Assembly (NCBI RefSeq): GCF_000311985.1 | Contig: NZ_HE978585.1 | Coordinates: forward strand, 528,346-592,345 | Source of the DNA: Kallipyga massiliensis ph2 | Lineage (GTDB): Bacteria; Bacillota; Clostridia; Tissierellales; Peptoniphilaceae | DNA length: 64,000 bases | Direction: 5' to 3' | Shown: piece after piece, positions 35,871 to 44,920 of the stretch | Numbering within the stretch: position 1 is the stretch's first letter | Layout: each line of letters opens with the position of its first letter | Made by a program: the position numbers and the translations under genes | Notes under the pieces: model-generated | Told to the model about the DNA's origin: nothing | Databases searched by the model: none | The model's input: only the letters and a program-made list of their open reading frames with translations

Positions 35871-36311
35871 ATGATGACGAATCCTGGGCCAAACGGGCGG
35901 AAAAAAGGGATCCAATCTTTTGAGGAGAGTATTCCCTTCATTAAAGAAATTAAATTTACTTATGGTGAATGGTTTGTTGGGTATGAGACGAGGAAGATTA
36001 CGTTCAAAGGGGAAGATCTCTTCCTGGATGTCGATTATTCTTGTTTCAATCAGAATGGTGCAAAGCCATTTACTCAGAAGTTCCCCGGCAAGAAAAAAGT
36101 TTTTTTAGAGGCCCTTACTTCCTTACATATTGGCGAGTGGGAGGAGCGCTACGACAATTGGAATGTTTTGGATGGATACTCCTGGAGCTTGGAGATCTGT
36201 TTTTCCAATGGTCATAAAGCGGTGGAAAAAGGTGGCTCCAACGACCATCCGCTCAACTTTGACGATTTTTACCAGCTGGTGAAGTTGGAAGATAAGGATT
36301 CGATGAAATGA
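35871..36311 (+). CDS. Conserved hypothetical protein
   Basis: 146 aa. An AAAGGAGG stretch precedes tandem ATG codons at 35871/35874. Soluble, no signal peptide; it shows alternating strands (IKFTYGEWFVGYETRKITF, then LFLDVDYSCF) and DGYSWSLEICFSNGHKAVEK followed by NDHPLNFDDFYQL. That last pattern recalls short Firmicute proteins of unknown function. It stands alone between hairpin cluster C and the XRE regulator gene. Confidence 0.6.
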   Translation: MMTNPGPNGRKKGIQSFEESIPFIKEIKFTYGEWFVGYETRKITFKGEDLFLDVDYSCFNQNGAKPFTQKFPGKKKVFLEALTSLHIGEWEERYDNWNVLDGYSWSLEICFSNGHKAVEKGGSNDHPLNFDDFYQLVKLEDKDSMK

Positions 36312-36454
36312 TTTTTGGCGGTAACCGATGCGTATTCGAATCCGTAGATTGTGTAAACAAGCCTCATGAGCCCAATCCATCCTGATGTTAGTTTTCATTG
36401 CTTGTGGCAATGGGGACAATGGCGGTATCCTACCCACAAAAGGAGGATTCAGCT

Positions 36455-36958
36455 ATGCTAAGTGAGAATATCAAAAGAATACGAAAAGAAAAGGGACTTT
36501 CTCAGGAGGAACTTGCCGGCAAAGTGTATGTGGTGCGACAGACGATTTCGAAATGGGAACAGGGGCTTTCTGTGCCGGATTCGGAAATGTTGATTGCCAT
36601 ATCCAAAGCACTTGAAACACCGGTTAGCAGCTTGCTGGGGGAAAATATGATAAAAGCAGAGGTAGATGACCTGGATATCCTTGCTAAAAAATTAGAAGTG
36701 ATCAATTTTATGCTCTCTGAGGAGAAGGAAAAAAAGAGAAAGAGAATTCATGGTCTCTTTATTATTTTGGCTCTGATGATCCCGGTCATTTTCCTGGTCT
36801 TACTCTTCCTTAATAGTCCATACCTAAATTGGGACTATGGTAATCCGGAAAGTGCGGTTCTTGGGACTGCTTATCATTCCTTTGAATGGGCTTTTGCCCG
36901 CATTGCCCCTATCGCTATGATCCTTGCGGTTATTGGGATCATTCGGACGAGAAAATGA
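36455..36958 (+). CDS. XRE-family regulator with membrane segments
   Basis: 167 aa from ATG 36455 with AAAAGGAGG upstream; the earlier in-frame start at 36398 has none. The N-terminal HTH_3 covers about 1-60: IKRIRKEKGLSQEELAGKVY and SRQTISKWE-type recognition (RQTISKWEQGLSVPDS). A charged linker (about 90-105) is followed by two hydrophobic helices (about 108-128 and 145-163), so it is membrane-tethered. No obvious target operon is adjacent. Confidence 0.88.
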   Translation: MLSENIKRIRKEKGLSQEELAGKVYVVRQTISKWEQGLSVPDSEMLIAISKALETPVSSLLGENMIKAEVDDLDILAKKLEVINFMLSEEKEKKRKRIHGLFIILALMIPVIFLVLLFLNSPYLNWDYGNPESAVLGTAYHSFEWAFARIAPIAMILAVIGIIRTRK

Positions 36959-36966
36959 TCCTCGCT

Positions 36967-37045
36967 TCACCACTATTGATTTTGCCCCCAGATAGTGTTG
37001 GTTCGTCGAAAAACGCTTAACCACCACGAATGAGGCGGAATAATC
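36967..37045 (+). repeat. Hairpin-repeat cluster D, one and a half units
   Basis: A right half (ACCACTATTGATTTTGCC) is followed by one unit starting at 36993 (TAGTGTTGGTTCGTCGAAAA and an ACCACCACG right arm). It lies directly after the XRE gene stop. The remaining bases to 37144 show only the GGGGGAGG ribosome site of the next gene. Confidence 0.75.
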
Positions 37046-37144
37046 AAGGCAAGGAAATCGCCTCATGGTCATTCTTGACAATCCGGCCTGTGGAGGGCAT
37101 GATTATTTCGATACTCTTTTCAATTTTAGATGGGGGAGGAATGA

Positions 37145-38341
37145 TTGGTGAAATCCGCTGAGAAAAACAAACGTATCCGAAATATCTGCAATGGACTCAT
37201 GCTTTGCCTGGCCCAATTGGTCCTCCTGGCAGGCCTAGCAAGGACCTTGGTCAAGCCCAAGGATATCAATCTTTATGAAAACCGTCCGGCCAATCGGGTC
37301 GCCGCTCCGACATTGGCTTCCTGGTTGGATGGGACCTTTCAGGATTCGGTGGAGGCAGCACTCAGCGACCAGGTTCTCTTAGCCCAGACAATGAAAAAGA
37401 CCTATAACGATATAGAAAACCAGATTCGATATGAGGCCATGATGCGGATTTCCTCCCGGCATCCGGATATCCCCGTCCGGTATGGGAAATTTTTTGTTTA
37501 TGGCGGGAAGTACCTTGCCTATCCACCGACCATGCTGGAGAGCGTGACCGAGGCTCTTGACCGCCGTGTGGAAAATTGTAACCGGCTCATCGCCGCCCAC
37601 CCGGATGTTTCCTTCTATCTCTATTATATTGAGCGGGACTCTGACAATTTCTTCGATAGTGGGGAAAAGACCGGGGCCTATGAATACCTGGCTTCCCGCG
37701 TGAACCTCCCCAAGGACCGGATGAAGAAATTCGCCGTGGATGACCTGGAAACTTTCGAGCGGGATTTCTACCAGACCGACCACCACTGGTCCTACCAAGG
37801 ATCCTACCGGGGCTACCGCGAGGCCGCATCCATGTTCGGCTTCACCGACCTGGTGGAGCCGGAGGGGAGGGTCTCTTTAACGGACCACTTTGCCGGGTCC
37901 AAGTCCCGGTCTCTTGGCGCCCAAGGCCAGTTTTTCGAGCCCATGGACATCTACCGCTTTTCCTTTCCGTCCATGGCCATCCAAATCTGCGGACAGTCGG
38001 TGGAAGATTATGGCCAGCAGACGGCCGCAGCGGAGGGAAAGGTCACATCATTCAGCTATGGAGAGATCTATGGCCAGGATGATGGCGAGATCATCTTCGA
38101 CAGCGGGACGACCGGACGAGGTAACCTCCTCATGGTCGGCGAATCCTACGACAACGCCATCCTTAAGCTCATGGCCAGCCACTTTGACCGGGTCTATAGT
38201 GTCGACCTCCGAAGCTATGAGAAGGACATGGGGAAGCCCTTCCGCCTGGCGGACTACCTGGATGAACACCGGATCACCAAGGTCCTCTGGGTTGGTTGTA
38301 TGAACTACTTTTCAGTCGATGATTTTCTTTTGGAGGACTAA
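37145..38341 (+). CDS. DHHW-motif protein, AlgX/AlgJ-like
   Basis: 398 aa; TTG 37145 or GTG 37148 follows GGGGGAGG. A single N-terminal hydrophobic segment (about 13-33) anchors a large outside domain. The diagnostic TDHHWSYQGSYRGY lies at about 210-223 and, with later GESYDNAI (Ser-containing), fits the SGNH-like acetyltransferase fold of AlgX/AlgJ. It should work with the MBOAT protein encoded 3 bp downstream to O-acetylate a surface polysaccharide. Confidence 0.85.
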   Translation: MVKSAEKNKRIRNICNGLMLCLAQLVLLAGLARTLVKPKDINLYENRPANRVAAPTLASWLDGTFQDSVEAALSDQVLLAQTMKKTYNDIENQIRYEAMMRISSRHPDIPVRYGKFFVYGGKYLAYPPTMLESVTEALDRRVENCNRLIAAHPDVSFYLYYIERDSDNFFDSGEKTGAYEYLASRVNLPKDRMKKFAVDDLETFERDFYQTDHHWSYQGSYRGYREAASMFGFTDLVEPEGRVSLTDHFAGSKSRSLGAQGQFFEPMDIYRFSFPSMAIQICGQSVEDYGQQTAAAEGKVTSFSYGEIYGQDDGEIIFDSGTTGRGNLLMVGESYDNAILKLMASHFDRVYSVDLRSYEKDMGKPFRLADYLDEHRITKVLWVGCMNYFSVDDFLLED

Positions 38342-38344
38342 GCT

Positions 38345-39733
38345 ATGGTATTTAGCAGTCAAACCTTCCTCTTTTTCTTCCTCCCCTTGGCCGGCCTCTG
38401 CGTCTTCGTCCGGTCCAAGCCCCTGCAAAACGCCCTCCTCCTCATGGCCTCCCTCCTTTTCTACGCTTGGGGCGAACCCAAGATGGTGGTCCTCATGGCC
38501 CTGGTTACCCTGGTCGCCTACCTCAGCGGCTTTGCCATGGTCCATTTCGAGGGGCGGCCCGGGGCCAAGAAGGCGGTCCTGGTGGTGGCCATTTTCGTCA
38601 TTATCGGCAACCTCTTCGTCTTTAAATACCTCAACTTCCTTTGCCGGACCCTGTCCTTTCTGGGCTTGGAAGACCCCAATCTCGCCCTTCCGATCGGGAT
38701 CAGTTTCTACTCCTTCCAGGTCCTCTCCTATGTCATCGACCTCTACCGGGGGAGGATCGGCCTCCAGCGGAATTTCTTCTATCTTCTGATGTATGTGAGT
38801 TTCTTCCCCCAACTCATCGCCGGCCCCATCGTCCGCTATGAGACGGTGGAAAAAGAAATTCGCTCCCGAAGCGTGACCATGGATGACCTGGCCACCGGCT
38901 TTCGGCGATTTGTCATGGGCCTGGCTAAAAAGCTCCTCCTGGCCAACCAGGTGGCCCAGGTGGCGACCATTGTTTACGCCGGCGACCCCAATTACTATGG
39001 CTCGCTCATGTATTGGCTGGCCGCCATTGCCTATACCCTCCAGATCTACTTCGACTTCTCCGGTTACAGCGACATGGCCATTGGCCTGGGCCGGATGTTC
39101 GGCTTCCACTTCCTGGAGAATTTCAACTACCCCTATATCTCCCTCTCGGTCACCGAGTTTTGGCGGCGTTGGCACATTTCCCTGTCCACCTGGTTCCGCG
39201 ACTATGTCTATATCCCCCTGGGCGGGAACCGGGTCTCCCGAGGAAAGTGGATCCGGAACATCCTCATTGTCTGGGGACTGACGGGCCTATGGCATGGGGC
39301 AGACTGGAACTTCCTGGCCTGGGGCCTCTCCTATGGCCTCATCCTCCTGGTCGAGAAACTTTGGCTGGGCAAGTACCTGGAACGCCTCCCCAAGCCCGTC
39401 CGCTGGCTCCTCTGCATGATCGTCGTCTGCGTAGGCTGGGTCATGTTCAACCTGACCGACTTCGCCCAGATGCGTTTTGCCCTGGTCCGGATGTTCAACT
39501 TCACCCACGTTCCCCTGGTCCGGTCCCTGGCGGCAGACGTTAGCATTGTCCCGCCCCTCCTCTGGATGGTCCCTGCCCTCATCTTCTCTACCCCTATCAG
39601 TCAGGACATCCGGCTCGGCGACAGTTGGCGGGCCGAGGTCGTCCGTAATACTCTCTGCCTGGCTCTTTTTGCAATCTGCATCCTCTTTTCTGTGAGTGCA
39701 AGCTTCAACCCCTTTATCTATTTCCGCTTTTAA
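38345..39733 (+). CDS. MBOAT-family O-acyltransferase (AlgI/DltB-like)
   Basis: 462 aa with about ten hydrophobic helices. MBOAT landmarks: FPQLIAGPIVRYE, YFDFSGYSDMAIGLGRMFGF, FWRRWHISLSTWFRDYVYIPLGG and the catalytic-type His in WGLTGLWHGADWNF. It moves acetyl groups across the membrane for transfer to a glycan by the DHHW partner. The 3' end is followed at once by one hairpin-repeat unit and the second surface-protein gene. Confidence 0.93.
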   Translation: MVFSSQTFLFFFLPLAGLCVFVRSKPLQNALLLMASLLFYAWGEPKMVVLMALVTLVAYLSGFAMVHFEGRPGAKKAVLVVAIFVIIGNLFVFKYLNFLCRTLSFLGLEDPNLALPIGISFYSFQVLSYVIDLYRGRIGLQRNFFYLLMYVSFFPQLIAGPIVRYETVEKEIRSRSVTMDDLATGFRRFVMGLAKKLLLANQVAQVATIVYAGDPNYYGSLMYWLAAIAYTLQIYFDFSGYSDMAIGLGRMFGFHFLENFNYPYISLSVTEFWRRWHISLSTWFRDYVYIPLGGNRVSRGKWIRNILIVWGLTGLWHGADWNFLAWGLSYGLILLVEKLWLGKYLERLPKPVRWLLCMIVVCVGWVMFNLTDFAQMRFALVRMFNFTHVPLVRSLAADVSIVPPLLWMVPALIFSTPISQDIRLGDSWRAEVVRNTLCLALFAICILFSVSASFNPFIYFRF

Positions 39734-39766
39734 TGGCTGTAGGGGTCTTGGGGGTGGTGCTGCCGA

Positions 39767-39816
39767 TAGTGCTGATTCGGCGAAAACGGCAAACTACCAC
39801 TAATGAGGTAGGGCAG
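39767..39816 (+). repeat. Hairpin-repeat cluster E, single unit
   Basis: TAGTGCTGATTCGGCGAAAACGGCAAACTACCACTA plus an ATGAGGTAGGG linker. It lies between the MBOAT gene and the surface-protein gene. Confidence 0.75.
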
Positions 39817-39909
39817 GAGGGGGCCTCGATTAGACGGTTTCATTCATGTTATAATATATTTATTAGAGTACAGATTGATGTGAACGAAAACATACCGGGA
39901 GGTGACATC

Positions 39910-42384
39910 ATGAGGAATTTTATTAGAAAAAAACGAAGTATCGTATTGATGGCAATGGTTTTGGTCTTTCTCTTTGCCTTGACAGGCTTTCCAACGCATT
40001 CGCTCGCTAGAGAGGATGAAAAAGCCATCACGCTGATTAAAGATGGGAAAGCTGTTGGCGAATACGACACCATCAATCAAGCCATTGATCAGATGTACAA
40101 GGATACAAAAGATGGGTCAAAGTTCAATTTTGTTGTCCAAGTCAACAAAGATATCGAATTAACGGAATATAGTCAGTTTGGTTTTCCTTATGGCGAGGTT
40201 ACCCTTAGGAGTAAGAACCCAGAAAACCCAAAGACGATTACAGCTAATGTTCAAGATCATGACATGATGCTTGGTGTCGTCAATGGGGCTCATCTCACTG
40301 TTGAAAATATTATCATCGATGGGAATCATCAAGCACGCCTGATTTGGGTAGAATCCACGGAAAGTCTACCGGCACAGCTGACCATTAATGATGGGGCCAT
40401 TTTAGAAAACGGCAAGATCCAGGAAGGTGACCAGACAAAGATTGGTGGTGGCATTTATTGCCAGGGTTATGGTGATGTGACCATTAACGGGGGGATCATC
40501 AGAAACAACGAGGCCGGCCAAGCCGGCGGAGGCATTGCCTACATTGGGAAGCGGACCTTGACCATTAATGAGGGAGAGATTTACGGCAATCAGGTTTCTC
40601 CTGAATCCGGTTTTGGTGGAGGAATCCTCCTTCAAGGGAAGGGACAAGTCAAGGGTGGAAAAATCTATGGAAACTCGGCCTATGATGGCGGAGGCATTGC
40701 CACAGGGAAAAATGCGAATCTGGAAATCAAGGGTGGTGAAGTCAGCGGAAATACTGCCAGCTATGCCGGAGGAGGAATTTATTTATTCAAGAATTCCATC
40801 GTCAAACTTTCGGGTGGTCAGGTATCGAATAATAAAGGGAAATATGGTGGTGGCGTAACAGCAGCTTTTAACAGCCATTTTATTATGGAGGGATCAGGGC
40901 TGGTCTCCGGTAATGAGGCCTATACCGGAGGAGGCGTGTATCCTTGGGGGACAACGCCGGCCTGTGATCTGATTTCCGGAACGATTGAAAAAAATAAGGC
41001 GAATTTTGGGGGCGGGATACGACTTGGATCTCCAAAAACAAAAATTGCTGGCGTTATTATTCGTGAGAACATTGCAAATTATGGAGGCGGCATATACTCC
41101 AGCTTACCGGATGGAGAGATCGTCACCATTGATGGGGTCAAGCTGAACAAAAATGAGGCACTATCCGGTGGTGGAGTTTGCTTGTCACAAGGTGGAAGGC
41201 TGAATCTTCAAAATGCCCACTTTGAGGGGAATACAGCCCATTACGGTGGGGGAATTTGGACAAGCCGGCCAATGACCATTCAAAAGACTTCTTTCGCGGG
41301 CAATGAGGCGGTCAAATCGGAGCCCCCCATTTTGCCGGATGGCAAGCATGAGAACAATGGCCATGGCGGGGCGATTTATGTGAATACGGAACTTGCGAAA
41401 GATGGTGTCGTTACTGTCAACAACTGTTCATTTAAAGAAAATAAGGCCGATAAGTCCGGGGGCGCGATTTCTATTGATGAAACCCATGGCTTGGTGAAAG
41501 TGGTCAATCATACGGTGTTTGACGGAAACCAGGCTACCGGCGAGTTGGGCCATGGCGGTGCCATCTATAGCAACCTCCATGCTTATAATCCGGAATATGA
41601 TGACGGGTCGACAGGTCCGCTGGTCCAGCCCCCGACGCCCAAGGACTATTACCTAAATATCAATACAGATGCCACAACCGTTTTTAAGAATAACAAGGCT
41701 TTCCAGACCTTCACTCCGCCGAGCACGAAGGATGAGTTTGATAAGCTTTTGTACCAATCAACCTCCCATCCGGGTACGAAATATGACCATCCCTTGAACA
41801 ATGATGATGTCAACCTCATTGTCTTTAACGAGGTGATCTTCAATTTAAACTATGATACGGAGGATCCCATCCATGCGGCCTATCTAGTTCTGGAGAAGAG
41901 CAAGTTAGGGGAAGATTTTCCGGAAGATCCGATAAGAAAAGGCTATCAATTCGTTGAGTGGAATACCCAAAAAGACGGGAAGGGGACCAAGTTTACCAAG
42001 GATACCGTGATTGAAGGCGATATTACCCTCTATGCCATTTATGAGAAGATCCCGGAAACTCCGACTCCGGGGACACCGACGCCGGATAAGCCAACTCCGG
42101 ATAAACCGACACCAGATAATCCAACGCCGGAGAAGCCGACGCCTGATAAGCCGAATCCGGGTAAGCCGACACCTCAGAAACCCAATCCTCAGGATAAGAC
42201 GCCTGGGGAGTCAACCCCCTCCCCTGAAAAGCCATCGGGAGGAAAGACAGATAAGCCGAAAACAAAACCAGGAAAAGGAGCACCGAAAACAGGAGATGCT
42301 GCCATCTTATCCTTCTATGCTCCTTCTATTCTTGTAGCCGGTGGAGCAATGGCCTTTTTGAGAAAAAGAAGAGCTGATCGATAA
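39910..42384 (+). CDS. Surface protein: beta-helix, InlB-type repeat, Thr-Pro stalk, PKTG sorting signal
   Basis: 824 aa from ATG 39910 with GGGAGGTGAC upstream; the frame is open from 39733 but without a start site. Signal peptide (about 1-34, SLA end). Residues about 110-550 are beta-helix repeats with many GGGI/GGGIY turns. A Listeria-Bacteroides (InlB B-type) repeat is at about 644-712: GYQFVEWNTQKDGKGTKF. Thr-Pro-x-Lys-Pro stalk (about 716-774), APKTGD, hydrophobic helix, RKRRADR. Predicted wall-anchored, related in build to the protein at 24891. Confidence 0.85.
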   Translation: MRNFIRKKRSIVLMAMVLVFLFALTGFPTHSLAREDEKAITLIKDGKAVGEYDTINQAIDQMYKDTKDGSKFNFVVQVNKDIELTEYSQFGFPYGEVTLRSKNPENPKTITANVQDHDMMLGVVNGAHLTVENIIIDGNHQARLIWVESTESLPAQLTINDGAILENGKIQEGDQTKIGGGIYCQGYGDVTINGGIIRNNEAGQAGGGIAYIGKRTLTINEGEIYGNQVSPESGFGGGILLQGKGQVKGGKIYGNSAYDGGGIATGKNANLEIKGGEVSGNTASYAGGGIYLFKNSIVKLSGGQVSNNKGKYGGGVTAAFNSHFIMEGSGLVSGNEAYTGGGVYPWGTTPACDLISGTIEKNKANFGGGIRLGSPKTKIAGVIIRENIANYGGGIYSSLPDGEIVTIDGVKLNKNEALSGGGVCLSQGGRLNLQNAHFEGNTAHYGGGIWTSRPMTIQKTSFAGNEAVKSEPPILPDGKHENNGHGGAIYVNTELAKDGVVTVNNCSFKENKADKSGGAISIDETHGLVKVVNHTVFDGNQATGELGHGGAIYSNLHAYNPEYDDGSTGPLVQPPTPKDYYLNINTDATTVFKNNKAFQTFTPPSTKDEFDKLLYQSTSHPGTKYDHPLNNDDVNLIVFNEVIFNLNYDTEDPIHAAYLVLEKSKLGEDFPEDPIRKGYQFVEWNTQKDGKGTKFTKDTVIEGDITLYAIYEKIPETPTPGTPTPDKPTPDKPTPDNPTPEKPTPDKPNPGKPTPQKPNPQDKTPGESTPSPEKPSGGKTDKPKTKPGKGAPKTGDAAILSFYAPSILVAGGAMAFLRKRRADR

Positions 42385-42403
42385 TGAGGATAGTCTAGAA
42401 TAG

Positions 42404-42445
42404 TCAAAGCCGCTGGAAGCTTATGCCTTCCGGCGGCTTTTTTCC
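42404..42445 (+). terminator. Terminator after the second surface protein gene
   Basis: AAAGCCGC-x-GGAAG ... CTTCC-x-GCGGCTTTTTTCC: long stem, TATG-type loop, T6. Confidence 0.85.
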
Positions 42446-42463
42446 ATTGGAGTGGTGGGAAAA

Positions 42464-42743
42464 TAGTGTTGGTTTGGGGGAAATCGCCAAATCAACACTA
42501 TTTTTTGTGTTGAAGATAGTGTTGTTTCGCCAAAAAAGCCGAACCACCACTACTTTTGCGAGGGAAAAAGCCGGCAGAAGGTAGTGTTGATTTGGCAAAA
42601 ATGCCAAACCACCACTACTTTGGCAAAGAAAAAGCCGGCTATCGATAGTGTTGATTTGCCGAAAACATCGAACCACCACTACTATGGCAGAGAAATGATA
42701 GTGGTGATTCGGCGAAAACAGCCAAACCATCACTATTTTGGCG
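42464..42743 (+). repeat. Hairpin-repeat cluster F, 5 units
   Basis: Units start at 42464, 42517, 42582, 42646 and 42699: steps 53, 65, 64, 53. The longer linkers contain AAAAAGCCGGC-like sequence. It follows the surface-gene terminator directly. Confidence 0.88.
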
Positions 42744-42848
42744 ATGGATTTTCCTCATGGTCGAAAGCTGAGCATCCCCAACCCTATAACAGCTGGGGAA
42801 ACGGATCCGCCATCCAGGTGTCCGCATGCGGAGAGAGGATCGAGGGTC

Positions 42849-43196
42849 CTATTGCCTATCGTCACCTATGTTCCTCAGCTTATTGACCTGGTCCTCCCGT
42901 CCCAGGACGATGAGAACATCGCCAAGTTGGAAGGGATAATCGACGGGAGGATTGAAGAGGATTTTTCCTTCAACAAACATGGCCACCACAGTGGACAGTA
43001 CATAACCCACGATAACGATAGCCATCAAAAGCAGAAATGCATAGAGGATAAATTTGAGTTTTCGCCTTTCGTCCATGATGCTCTCCTTCTTCATCCGATC
43101 ATAATCGAATTCTCGAAAAAAGCTATGAGAAGATGTTGGCGGAGAGGGCATAGGCCAGGGCTACCCGGGTGCCCAGGGAGATGACGGCCGGCTAGC
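42849..43196 (-). pseudogene. Remnant of a membrane protein with a TrkA-C-like tail, copy 1
   Basis: A 75-aa frame from ATG 43076 (GGAGAG upstream) has one hydrophobic helix (LKFILYAFLLLMAIVIVGYV), then FQLGDVLIVLGREDQVNKL, which looks like the last strand of a TrkA-C domain. To the right, on the same strand, PAVISLGTRVALAYALSANIFS is readable in another piece (about 43130-43195). Both the tail and the AVISLG segment recur at 46765-47020. Best read as a deleted ion-channel or Trk-type gene; the 75-aa frame may or may not be expressed. Confidence 0.5.
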
Positions 43197-43406
43197 CCGC
43201 CAGTAATTGGGCTCTTTTTTCCATAGGCGTTAGCCATTGTAGCGTCTGCATAGGTAGTCGGTTGGATTTGTAGAGATAGTGCTTCATTTGTAGAAGATAG
43301 CTTGTCTGAATAGAGTTGACAAGTTTTCTGGCTCTTGTTAGTGTTAAAGGAGACTTTTTTACTAGGGTTAATGAGAGCCCATAAATAGGTGAAGGAGAGG
43401 TTATCT

Positions 43407-44791
43407 ATGAAGAAGACAATAAGAAACTTACTATTTCTTCTATTTATCTTTAGTTTTTCAATTCAAATGAATGTGACAGAGACTTCGGCGAAAGGCGCTG
43501 AAGGAGATCAGGCTTATGAGGAAGCCGTAAAAGAGGGATATCATACTTTTAAATACAGTGCTCCAAACGTATCAACTTCTTCAACGTTTTGGATTTATGA
43601 TGGGAATAACCCAGATAACAAGATGACAATATCCCCTGATCAGGAGATCAAAGTTCCGAATTCCTGGTTTCTCGCTGGGAAAATTGTTGTCGAATCGGGA
43701 CAGACGATTACTGCAACTGGAGCAGGAAACTCCTTGAGAATAATGGACGATTAGCGAGTGGAAAGAAGTCAGATTTTACGATTGCTGTGACGGGTTCAGG
43801 TGATACCGCTTTTTTAACATACCGCCTGGAAGGCTTTGAGCTTAAAGAGAATCTTAGCCTATCCGGCTGGCAGTCCACATTTTTTAATTTTGCTGAATAT
43901 CGGCCGAATGGGGGAACTTGGACAGATCCCAATGGAACACATCATCATGGATGTGATCTTGGTTGTAATAAAGGGGAATACTACCGCATTCATATTGCAC
44001 CTACCCAATCGGTTTATCGACCCAGTGATCCCGTTAGAGAGGGCTATACTTTCCTTGGTTGGTCAGGGAGATCAACACTAACGGCAGAAAATAATAAGAA
44101 GGAAGACCATTACACTTGGAAGAATCCTTATCCCTTTGAAGAAAAAGATCCTAATATTAGTATAGGCTATGCTCGTGGCAAAAATGTTGTATTAACCGCC
44201 TCATGGGCAAAAAATCCGGTATTGGAAGTTGAAGATAAGGAAATCTCTGTGGGAGATGCATTTGATCCGAAGGAGATGGTGAAGAAGACGGATGGAGAAG
44301 TGAAGATTGAGCTTCCCCAGGATTATGACAAGGATAAGGAAGGAACGTATACCTTTACCTTTACGGTAACCAATAAAGAGGGTATCAAGATCACCAAAAC
44401 GGCGGTATTGACGGTCAAATCGAAAAGTCCGACAAAGCCGGAGAATCCCACTAAGCCGGAGAATCCCACTAAGCCGGAGGATCCTGTTAAGCCGGAGGAT
44501 TCCAGCAAACCGGAGGATCCCATTAAGCCGGAGGATCCTGTTGAGCCGGAGGATCCCATTAAGCCGGAGGATCCTGTTGAGCCGGAGGATCCCGTCAAGC
44601 CGGAGGATCCCAACAAACCGGTAGATTCCGACAAGCATGAGGATCCCACCAAGCTCCCAGCACCCAAGAAGCAGGAAGAGAGCAAAAATACCAGCCCGAA
44701 GACGGGCGATGCCATGATTGCCTCTTATGCGGTTCTTTCCTTGGTATCTTTAGGCGGATTGGCTGCGGTATCCAAGAAAAAAGAAGACTAG
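43407..44791 (+). pseudogene. Third surface protein gene, broken by one frameshift
   Basis: ATG 43407 (GAAGGAGAGG upstream) opens a signal peptide and about 115 residues ending GAGNSLRIMDD at a stop at 43752-43754. The rest continues in another frame: ENNGRLASGKKSDFTIAVTGSG before the GTG at 43787, then FLTYRLEGFE, a GYTFLGWSG repeat-like domain, an Ig-like KNPVLEVEDKEISVGDAF domain, a Lys-Pro-Glu-Asp-Pro stalk and SPKTGD, hydrophobic helix, KKKED. One shift near 43733-43740 joins them into a single protein of about 460 aa. Not at a homopolymer. Confidence 0.8.
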
Positions 44792-44814
44792 TTGGTCAAG
44801 AATTGAAATAGATA

Positions 44815-44855
44815 TGCCCCCCTTTATCGATAAATGGTAAAGGGGGTTTTCTTTG
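44815..44855 (+). terminator. Terminator after the third surface protein gene
   Basis: CCCCCTTTA-TCGATAAATGG-TAAAGGGGG followed by TTTTCTTTG. Confidence 0.85.
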
Positions 44856-44920
44856 ACGAGGGAGGAGCCACATTAATGAAAAGCCTGCTTTATTTCAAGT
44901 TATTCATGATATGATAGCCG

